From NCBI GenBank assembly GCA_027854065.1, contig JAQGEF010000005.1:124001-188000 (forward strand): DNA of 64,000 nucleotides, written 5' to 3'. This document shows, piece by piece, positions 36,883 to 42,909 of the stretch (positions within the stretch are counted from its first letter, which is position 1; each line of letters opens with the position of its first letter). The notes under the pieces were generated by a model. That model did not search any database. It was given only the letters and a program-made list of their open reading frames with translations, and was not told the DNA's origin. A program made the translations under genes and the position numbers. This stretch comes from Polluticaenibacter yanchengensis. GTDB lineage: Bacteria > Bacteroidota > Bacteroidia > Chitinophagales > Chitinophagaceae.

Positions 36883-37569
36883 ATGACCACCATGCCAACA
36901 AAAACAGACATTTATAAGAAGACATTTACAGAAGATGATGCACCAGGACTGGACGCTATTAACAATCGTGAAAAAGAAATTTACGGGGCCCAAGAGCCTA
37001 CCCACTTAGCCACAGTTGTTCCTTATGAGTTAGGCGGCGAAGACCCACTCTGGGCTATTAACTATTACATTAGTGAAAAGCAGAAAAGACATTTTCACTA
37101 CATAACATTAGGTTTTACAAACTTATTCTACAATGAAGAGTTTGCGGAGGATGAAGTAAATGGTTTTGGTTTTGAACTTACTTTTAGACATCTTCCGGTA
37201 AAGAAAGACCCTGAAAAGCCACATTGGGCAGCTAATTTTCTGACCAATCTGTCAAAGTATGTTTTCAATTCTAAAAACGGTTTTGATGACTTTCACTATA
37301 TGTCAGCAAACGGACCAATAAGACTGGATACAAAAACAAACATTACAGCAATGGTTTTTTACACTGACCCTGAAATGCAAGAACTCGATACACCTCATGG
37401 AAAGATGAAATTTTTACAAATTTTTGGCATTACAACACACGAGTATCAAGATTTGAGAAATGAAAAATACACCGTAGAAGAGCTGTTAAACAAACATCGG
37501 CAGACAAACCCATTATTAATAACTGATTTGACAAGAGGACAGAATAGGCCGTGGTGGAAGTTCTCGTAA
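36883..37569 (+). CDS. Suppressor-of-fused (SUFU) domain protein
   Basis: 228 residues from ATG at 36883; the frame is open further upstream only through the attC-like site. APGLDAINNREKEIYG, HLATVVPYELGGEDPLWAIN, FHYITLGFTNLF and NGFGFELTFRHL are the hallmarks of the SUFU domain. Bacterial SUFU proteins are commonly found beside polymorphic toxins as immunity proteins. Cassette 19. A second ORF overlaps its end by 19 bases. Confidence 0.85.
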   Translation: MTTMPTKTDIYKKTFTEDDAPGLDAINNREKEIYGAQEPTHLATVVPYELGGEDPLWAINYYISEKQKRHFHYITLGFTNLFYNEEFAEDEVNGFGFELTFRHLPVKKDPEKPHWAANFLTNLSKYVFNSKNGFDDFHYMSANGPIRLDTKTNITAMVFYTDPEMQELDTPHGKMKFLQIFGITTHEYQDLRNEKYTVEELLNKHRQTNPLLITDLTRGQNRPWWKFS

Positions 37570-37955
37570 ACTCTTATAATCAAACAAACAGTTTTAAGCC
37601 GACAAATTCTACTTCCGAAAGTTGGATTGGAAAAGTTTATTTGTACAAAGAAGACGAAGAAATACCAAAAGACAGCAAAGGAAACTTAATGCTATCACTA
37701 TTTCAATTATGTTTAGACAATATTGAAAATATTCCCGAAGCTTTAACCAAAACTAAAGTTCTGACAGTATTCATTGTTGACGAATTGCCGATGGATTTAA
37801 CAGAAAATGGACATAGTTGGCTAATTAGAGAATATAAAAGGTCCGACAACATAATTATAAAAGAACTGACGAACCCAAAATCATTTATAAAACCATTTAC
37901 CCGAACACGAAGCCCGAAAACGTTAGCAGTAATGCGAACCCAAAATATTGCATAA
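37551..37955 (+). CDS. DUF1963-like fragment overlapping the SUFU gene
   Basis: 134 residues from GTG at 37551. SWIGKVYLYKEDEEIPKDSKG, LMLSLFQLCLDN, LTVFIVDELPMDLTENG resemble the start of DUF1963-type (YwqG) proteins, but those are about twice as long. The final ~20 residues (from RTRSPKT) are encoded by the half attC-like site 19, so the gene is probably truncated. Its start inside the SUFU gene suggests either coupling or an old join. Confidence 0.45.
   Translation: MVEVLVNSYNQTNSFKPTNSTSESWIGKVYLYKEDEEIPKDSKGNLMLSLFQLCLDNIENIPEALTKTKVLTVFIVDELPMDLTENGHSWLIREYKRSDNIIIKELTNPKSFIKPFTRTRSPKTLAVMRTQNIA
37908..37931 (+). repeat. attC-like site 19, right half only
   Basis: ACCCGAACACGAAGCCCGAA followed by AACGTTAGCAG matches the right half of sites 13 and 15. 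The left half is missing. It marks the right border of the array. Confidence 0.65.
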
Positions 37956-37974
37956 ACTTCCAAAACGAAAAACT

Positions 37975-38094
37975 ATGAACCAATTAATAAATAAAACTAT
38001 TACAACTATTCAGTTAGCATTTTTCCCGTTCATTCCTTTTACTTACCGCCTTTATACGAAAAATAGGTCAATAAGCATGGGATATGCAGGGTAG
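37975..38094 (+). other. 39-codon ORF after the last half-site
   Basis: Opens MNQLINKTITTIQLAFFPFI and ends inside repeat R4. It may be the start of a last cassette cut by the junction with the arsenic region. Too short to judge. Confidence 0.2.
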
Positions 38095-38096
38095 GG
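38046..38096 (+). repeat. Repeat R4, copy 1, at the downstream end of the arsenic module
   Basis: Contains CGAAAAATAGGT, then GATATGCAGGGTAGGGG. A related direct copy lies at 42014-42065 on the other side of the arsenic genes (GAAAAATGGGT ... GTATACACAGGGTAGGG). Confidence 0.45.
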
Positions 38097-38101
38097 GACC
38101 A

Positions 38102-39133
38102 CTACCCATAACACCGCTTCTTCAACCACCAGCTCGCTCTTACCAAAAGAATCAGCACCGGCACTTCCACCAGCGGACCTATAACGCCTACAAAAGCCTG
38201 GGGCGAATGAATACCAAAAACAGCGATGGCTACCGCAATTGCCAGTTCAAAATTATTACCTGTGGCAGTAAAAGCGATAGAAGCGTTTTTGTCGTAAGGG
38301 ATTTTTAGCCATTTATTCATAAAGAAGCTCACGAAAAACATCAGCACAAAATAGATAATCAGCGGAATAGCCACTTTTACCACATCCATAGGCAGCGCCA
38401 CTATAGTATCCCCTTTCAGGCTAAACATTAAAACGATGGTAAACAGCAAAGCATACAAAGTAATGGGCGATATTGCAGGAATGAACTTTCGGTTATACCA
38501 GTCCATCCCTTTAGATCTTACCAAAGCATAACGGCTTACAAAACCAGCCAAAAACGGAATCCCCAGGTAGATCAAAACACTTTCCGTCACATCAATCATA
38601 GAGACGCTAACGTTAAAATTGGCCAGTCCCAATTGGCCGGGCAAAACATTAATGAACAACCAGACCAGAAAGCTGTAAGCCAGCATCTGGAAGACGCTGT
38701 TCAAAGCCACCAGCATAGCCGTATATTCACGGTTGGCCTTAGCCAGATCGCTCCACACAATAACCATAGCAATGCATCTGGCCAGACCTATCAAAATCAA
38801 ACCTGACATATAATCCGGTTCATGCCGCAGAAACAAAACAGCCAGTCCAAACATCAGCACGGTACCGATCACCCAGTTCAGCAGCAGCGAAATGCCTATT
38901 ACCTTTTTATCCTTAAACGCCCGGGGCAATACCGAATAATCCACCTTTGCCAGCGGCGGATACATCATCAGCATCAGCCCTATAGCCAAAGGAACATTTG
39001 TAGAACCTACCGATAACGCATCGGTAACGCCCGAAATACCCGGAAACAAATACCCCAAACCAATGCCCACAGCCATAGCCAGGAATATCCATAAAGTCAG
39101 GAAACGATCTATAAATTTCAATTTTGGAGGCAT
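38102..39133 (-). CDS. acr3: Arsenite efflux permease Acr3
   Basis: 343 residues with ten predicted membrane helices. Typical Acr3 stretches are [52 protein letters not shown] with the conserved cysteine of the transport site, and [19 protein letters not shown]. It exports As(OH)3 using the proton gradient across the inner membrane. Its start lies 3 bases after the arsC-like stop, so it is the last gene of the ars operon. Confidence 0.95.
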   Translation of the reverse strand: MPPKLKFIDRFLTLWIFLAMAVGIGLGYLFPGISGVTDALSVGSTNVPLAIGLMLMMYPPLAKVDYSVLPRAFKDKKVIGISLLLNWVIGTVLMFGLAVLFLRHEPDYMSGLILIGLARCIAMVIVWSDLAKANREYTAMLVALNSVFQMLAYSFLVWLFINVLPGQLGLANFNVSVSMIDVTESVLIYLGIPFLAGFVSRYALVRSKGMDWYNRKFIPAISPITLYALLFTIVLMFSLKGDTIVALPMDVVKVAIPLIIYFVLMFFVSFFMNKWLKIPYDKNASIAFTATGNNFELAIAVAIAVFGIHSPQAFVGVIGPLVEVPVLILLVRASWWLKKRCYG

Positions 39134-39136
39134 GGC

Positions 39137-39748
39137 TTACCGGCATATTTTTGAAAACACATAAAACATGTCACACGCTATCTCCACGCTTCTTGCAGCA
39201 TACACCAGCGATTGCTCCGGAGTACCGTCCGCCACTTTCGGGTCTTCAAAAGTGATGGGAATTCTCCTTTCCGCACCGGGTATAAAAGGACAGTCACCGT
39301 CAGCCTGCGAGCAAGTCATAATAGCCGCAAACGCTGATACAGGATTGAACCCGCTATCATACTTTTTTGAAAAACCAATTACAGGCAAAGCATTCTCGCT
39401 GTACCTTATAGCATAAACCGGGTTATTATGGTCAGCAATTTTCAGGATGCTAAAACCCTGATCCGTCAATGTTGCCGCCACTTTCGGGAAAAGTGCCGTA
39501 GCCTCCGTACCACCCGAATAGCACTGTACATCCGGAACAGCGTAGTACGATGCCGCCACCTGTGCCCACACCTGCGACAGAAGGCTTCTGCGCGAATTAT
39601 GCGTACAAATAAAATGGAGGATTACCGCTTGCCGTGCATCCACTTTCAGCTGTACAAAATCAATCAAAGGCTGCAATTTCATTTTGCGTGCTTCGCCGAT
39701 GCCTTGCAGGGGCAACTGCCGTATTGTTTTTAATAAATGGGAATACAT
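39137..39748 (-). CDS. ArsC-like low-molecular-weight phosphatase (arsenate reductase type)
   Basis: 203 residues. The phosphate loop is CTHNSRRS (CX5R) after VILHFICT; later D-P-K in FEDPKVADGTPEQ is the catalytic aspartate loop of LMW phosphatases. Members of this branch sit in Bacteroidota ars operons and reduce arsenate, with electrons from thioredoxin or similar. MYSHLLKTIRQLP matches the family's usual start, and that start codon lies at the very edge of dispersed repeat R2. Confidence 0.85.
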   Translation of the reverse strand: MYSHLLKTIRQLPLQGIGEARKMKLQPLIDFVQLKVDARQAVILHFICTHNSRRSLLSQVWAQVAASYYAVPDVQCYSGGTEATALFPKVAATLTDQGFSILKIADHNNPVYAIRYSENALPVIGFSKKYDSGFNPVSAFAAIMTCSQADGDCPFIPGAERRIPITFEDPKVADGTPEQSLVYAARSVEIACDMFYVFSKICR

Positions 39749-39921
39749 AACCAGATGTTTAAACTATGACACCGTTAAAAAAATAATAGAGCATAAAATA
39801 TATTTGGGGCTATCATCTGCACATCAAAACTCTGCTTCAGTACCGGCTGCTCCGGGCTCGCTAATCGCTCGGTGCTACCGCACCAGCCGCTCAGGCGGCT
39901 GCCCTGCGTATCCGGCAGCCC
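39741..39921 (+). repeat. Dispersed repeat R2, copy 2, inside the ars operon
   Basis: Diverged direct copy of 15821-15999. It fills most of the 271-bp gap between the DUF6428 gene and the arsC-like gene. The GC-rich hairpin AGCCGCTCAGGCGGCT is kept exactly. Its position could weaken transcription into arsC and acr3. Confidence 0.8.
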
Positions 39922-40019
39922 TTCAGCAGCAGAACCAGTACCCGGCTTTTTTTATCAGCCATGAATATTTATTCTGCTGCCGTTACATAGGAACCATTGT
40001 CCCCAATATGTGTTTCATA

Positions 40020-40487
40020 TTAGCCACAATCTGACCCCGGTGCACAGCAAGCCCTGTCTTTCAAAGCAGACAGATTTACTTGCTGCTTTTCGGCAGGAAT
40101 CCCACAGGCATCCTGCGCCAGGCAAGCCGTTTGCTTATTCCTCAGTACAAAGTGATTCCCGTTAAACTCCAAATCGTACTTACCAATCGTTTCCGTCTGA
40201 TATTCCACCTCTATATCAGCATCTTCCATACCCAACTTATCTTCAGATAGCCGGATGATGTTCAATAACCGGGCAGGCTTAAGCCGGTGTTCAAAATCGT
40301 CCGCATTCCACAATTGGAAATTCACCACTTTCTCCGTTCTTATGGTGCCGCCACAATCTATAAAATGTTTGGTAACCACGCCAACCTCCGTAACGTGAAA
40401 ATGCTCCGGAACCCATGTACCGTTCTCCAGTTGAAACGCAACATTATCCAATGTCGGCAAAATGTCTTTGATAGTTGATAATTTCAT
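40020..40487 (-). CDS. DUF6428 family protein of ars operons
   Basis: 155 residues. MKLSTIKDILPTLDNVAFQL, TWVPEHFHVTEVG and FIDCGGTIR are typical; the end is cysteine-rich (ACLAQDACG, DRACCAPGSDCG), suggesting arsenite or metal binding. It is regularly found between arsR and arsC in Bacteroidota, with no proven function. It has its own upstream copy of the ArsR-like operator. Confidence 0.8.
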   Translation of the reverse strand: MKLSTIKDILPTLDNVAFQLENGTWVPEHFHVTEVGVVTKHFIDCGGTIRTEKVVNFQLWNADDFEHRLKPARLLNIIRLSEDKLGMEDADIEVEYQTETIGKYDLEFNGNHFVLRNKQTACLAQDACGIPAEKQQVNLSALKDRACCAPGSDCG

Positions 40488-40504
40488 AGCTGTACTTATT
40501 ATTG

Positions 40505-40527
40505 TTATATAGTAATATTACGATTGA
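40505..40527 (-). promoter_or_regulatory. Candidate ArsR operator 2, before DUF6428-arsC-acr3
   Basis: TATAGTAATATTACGATTGA shares AATATTACGAT and the following TTGA with the palindrome before arsR. It lies 18 bases before the DUF6428 start codon. Confidence 0.55.
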
Positions 40528-40652
40528 TTGAGGTGAATTTTTTAAAGTATATAAACCGCTTAAAACAGATCATTGAAATGTGAATGTACGGCCGCAAACA
40601 AGGCCGGATAAAGATTAGACTAAAAGCAACATCATAGATAAGGTAAATACCA

Positions 40653-40979
40653 TTAACAACATTTTTGACTCGTTACGGTATTTACAATATTCGAAAAATA
40701 GCCATTCAGCAGCTGGAACGTTTTTTCATCAATACAATAGCAAATAGAATTGCCCTCGATGTTTCCCTTTATCAGCCCGGCATTTTTCAGCTCTTTCAGA
40801 TGCTGCGAAACCGTAGGCTGAGCCAAAGGCAATTCATCCACAATATCGCTGCATATACAGGCATTTACCTTTAGCAGATGTTCTATAATAGCTATTCTAG
40901 CCGGATGCCCCAAAGCCTTAGCTATGGTAGCCATTTGGTTTTGCTGCTCGGTAAAATAATCTGTTTTGCTAGCCCCCAT
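40653..40979 (-). CDS. arsR: ArsR family arsenite-responsive repressor
   Basis: 108 residues, winged helix-turn-helix. ALGHPARIAIIEHLL, then NACICSDIVDELPLAQPTVSQHLKEL, in which the two cysteines of CIC sit at the start of the DNA-binding helices as in metal-sensing ArsR proteins. The carboxy end SQKCC adds two more cysteines. It presumably binds the palindrome at 40994-41015 and lets go when arsenite binds. Confidence 0.93.
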   Translation of the reverse strand: MGASKTDYFTEQQNQMATIAKALGHPARIAIIEHLLKVNACICSDIVDELPLAQPTVSQHLKELKNAGLIKGNIEGNSICYCIDEKTFQLLNGYFSNIVNTVTSQKCC

Positions 40980-40993
40980 TCTAAATGTATTTT

Positions 40994-41015
40994 AATATCG
41001 CAATATTACGATATT
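40994..41015 (-). promoter_or_regulatory. Candidate ArsR operator 1 (palindrome)
   Basis: AATATCG - CAATATTA - CGATATT has perfect 7-base arms and an AATATT centre, 15 bases before the arsR start codon, where an autorepressor would bind. Confidence 0.7.
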
Positions 41016-41161
41016 GATTTGAACTAAACAATAAATTCTTCTTTTGTGTTGGTCACTAAATGATAAAGAGTACAGAAACTTTGTCACGGGAAGGTGCATA
41101 TCGGCTCGCAGGTCTTGGCTCACCCGAAAGGAGACAGCAGTTTTCAATTAACGGAAGAAGT

Positions 41162-41764
41162 TTAGCTATTGCGGTTGCCTTTAATACGCACAAATAAAGC
41201 AGAGATTACAATAAAAACCAGCATCAAAAATGCAGCATTGATAAGTACGGAAGAAAGACCCAGGTTCGTTACATTAATAAAAGGGTAGGGATAAAAACCC
41301 GATATATTGCCTCTGATCAGTATATAAATCACATAAATAAAAGGATACAAAGACCATGTAGCAATCTGTTTGTACTGTGGCTTAGTTTTAGGATAATACA
41401 AAAACCAGTAAACTATGGCCAGAAGCGGTACAATGGTGTGCAGCAACTCGTCCACAACCATCTGAAGGCCAGTAGGACTCCAGGTATGCCTCAATAAAAT
41501 TTGATACACCAATCCCACAATGGTTATATAAACAGTTACGGGTGTCAATAATTTATTATTGGCAGTTAATGATTGCGGCTTCTTGAAAACCTCCGTCAAA
41601 AAATAAGAGGCAACAATGATATTGGTGAGTATCGTAAAGAAACTAAAGAACCTGATGGTAGTTTCCGGTATGGAAGCAACCCGATTTTCCATCATCAGGT
41701 AAAACTGAACAATAACGGCAGCCCAGCCTAAAAGAGTGAGTAATAATGCTAATAGTCTACGCAT
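41162..41764 (-). CDS. Pr6Pr family membrane protein
   Basis: 200 residues with six predicted membrane helices. RFFSFFTILTNIIVASYF, LRHTWSPTGLQMVVDELLH and FLYYPKTKPQYKQIATW, YPFIYVIYILIRG, FYPYPFINVTNLG match the Pr6Pr family (F...TN, H...D..HH region, W..YP..Y). Function unknown. It reads in the same direction as arsR but 182 bases upstream with the arsR operator between, so it is probably not part of that operon. Confidence 0.8.
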   Translation of the reverse strand: MRRLLALLLTLLGWAAVIVQFYLMMENRVASIPETTIRFFSFFTILTNIIVASYFLTEVFKKPQSLTANNKLLTPVTVYITIVGLVYQILLRHTWSPTGLQMVVDELLHTIVPLLAIVYWFLYYPKTKPQYKQIATWSLYPFIYVIYILIRGNISGFYPYPFINVTNLGLSSVLINAAFLMLVFIVISALFVRIKGNRNS

Positions 41765-42013
41765 AGTGATGATGTATGTTTTTATACAGATGCTTAGAGC
41801 AGCACTTTTAGCAAAACACTTCCATCTAAGCTTTAAATTTCAAATATAACAAAAAAAATATCTTTGATGCTTGAGTTACAATTGATTGAGGTAGGTTTTT
41901 AGACCTGTTAAAGCGTGATATTGCCATGTTATTTTAGAACGCTAGACAAATTGAATAAATTTATATAATGGTTAAAAATTACGTTTTATTTCAAGCAATT
42001 TTCAACCTTTACA

Positions 42014-42065
42014 TACCATTGTTTATGAAAAATGGGTAAAGCAGCAGAGTATACACAGGGTAGGG
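42014..42065 (+). repeat. Repeat R4, copy 2
   Basis: GTTTATGAAAAATGGGTAAA followed by GCAGCAGAGTATACACAGGG, related to 38046-38096 in the same orientation. 41765-42013 shows nothing else. Confidence 0.4.
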
Positions 42066-42067
42066 CT

Positions 42068-42259
42068 TTACTTATTTTGAGTGGATGAGAGCATTATTTC
42101 ATAAACAAAGTTTAGTTTAGGTGCTTCACCAAAATAAGTAATTCCCTGCTCGTCAAATTTTTTGGCTCCTAAACATCCAATAGCAATCTGAGAACGCGAA
42201 ATGAAAGGATTTTCATCAAAAGTATTTCGACGATAATGAGGACTGAATGAAAGAATGCC
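42068..42259 (-). pseudogene. 3' remnant of an unidentified gene
   Basis: 64 codons open to TAA at 42068-42070, with protein-like content (FSPHYRRNTFDENPFISRSQ, LGAKKFDEQGITYFG, LNFVYEIMLSS). There is no start codon: the frame meets TGA at 42260 exactly where the lone attC-like site begins, so the 5' part was removed by that insertion or a rearrangement. Family not recognised. Confidence 0.5.
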
Positions 42260-42260
42260 T

Positions 42261-42398
42261 CAGGTAACATAAACTGCCAAAAACGGGGATGAATGGCTTC
42301 GATTGTGCATTTGTGCAAGGTTCAACATTCGTTCTTCGATTAAACTTTTGTTTTAAAAATCCCAGCCTTCGGCAATACCCAAATCTTTATAGGTAATG
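42261..42398 (+). repeat. Lone attC-like site upstream of the restriction operon
   Basis: CAGGTAAC at the left, arms ACTGCCAAAAACGGGG and CCCAGCCTTCGGCAATACCC, right end degenerate. About 100 bp of its centre (GGCTTCGATTG ... CAAGGTTCAACATTCGTTCT) is nearly the same as site 1 at 19512, 23 kb away. Confidence 0.7.
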
Positions 42399-42569
42399 GC
42401 ATGAACGCACCGATACTAAATCAACCGACTGACAAAACAAAATTTTCCCAATGCTTCGCAAAAATTAAAAGAGGTACAAGCCACCACATTTAATTTTGCC
42501 CAACTGCACCCACCACCCTGATATAAAATCTTACTAAAAATTTTGGCAGACAAATAACTTTGACTAAAT

Positions 42570-42586
42570 TTGACAATTATTGTCAA
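42570..42586 (+). promoter_or_regulatory. Palindromic operator (C-box-like) before the controller gene
   Basis: TTGACAA-TTA-TTGTCAA is a perfect dyad that ends 8 bases before the ATG at 42595. A further half-like TTTGACTAAA lies at 42560-42568. The layout fits autoregulation by the Cro/C1 controller, as in C-protein restriction systems. Confidence 0.65.
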
Positions 42587-42594
42587 TGTGAAAT

Positions 42595-42909
42595 ATGTCA
42601 ACAGAAACAACCATAGGCGAAAAGCTACGAGAACTGCGAGAAAGCAAAGAACTTCCATTGAGGAAAGTTTCAGCATTACTTGATATTGATGTTGCTATTT
42701 TAAGCAAAATGGAAAGAGGAGAACGTAAACTAACGAAAGGCATCGTTCTCAAGCTTGCAGAAATTTACGGACATAATGCTGACGAACTATTGGTGCTGTT
42801 TCTTAGCGACAAAATAATGTATGAAATCCAAGACGAAGATTTGGGAGAAAAAGCTCTAAAAGTAGCCGAGCAAAGAGTAAAATATTTAAAAGCAAGCAAG
42901 AAGAAATGA
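42595..42909 (+). CDS. Cro/C1-type controller protein of the restriction operon
   Basis: 104 residues. IGEKLRELRESKELPLRKVSALLDIDVAILSKMERGERKL is a standard XRE helix-turn-helix; the C-terminal part is helical. It overlaps the restriction-methylase gene by 4 bases (ATGA). It probably acts as a C protein that times methylase and nuclease expression through the upstream dyad. Confidence 0.85.
   Translation: MSTETTIGEKLRELRESKELPLRKVSALLDIDVAILSKMERGERKLTKGIVLKLAEIYGHNADELLVLFLSDKIMYEIQDEDLGEKALKVAEQRVKYLKASKKK

Larger units (their letters stand above)
16299..37931 (+). mobile_element. Integron-type gene-cassette array without visible integrase (CALIN)
   Basis: About twenty single-gene units, every gene on the + strand, are separated by attC-like imperfect palindromes of 97-200 bp with AAC near the left end and GTT near the right. 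The left border is GTTAGCGGA at 16299-16307 and the right border is the half-site at 37908-37931. In most units the bases after GTT at the start of a unit are the reverse complement of the bases before AAC at its end. Examples are GTTAGCCGTA (26275) with TACGGCTAAC (27025), GTTAGGCGTA (27153) with TACGCCTAAC (28089), and GTTGGTGGCA (24477) with TGCCACCAAC (25271). This is the hallmark of cassettes joined by recombination between G and TT. No tyrosine recombinase gene lies in the window. The genes are markedly AT-rich compared with the flanks. Confidence 0.85.

Noticed and set aside
16299..37931. Palindromes as simple rho-independent terminators or as MITEs
   Set aside because: They are too long, lack T-runs, share AAC/GTT ends, and show pairing of a site's end with the next site, which terminators or MITEs would not produce.
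39168..39733. + strand frames opposite the arsC-like gene
   Set aside because: Shadows of the - strand phosphatase, which has an intact CX5R loop.
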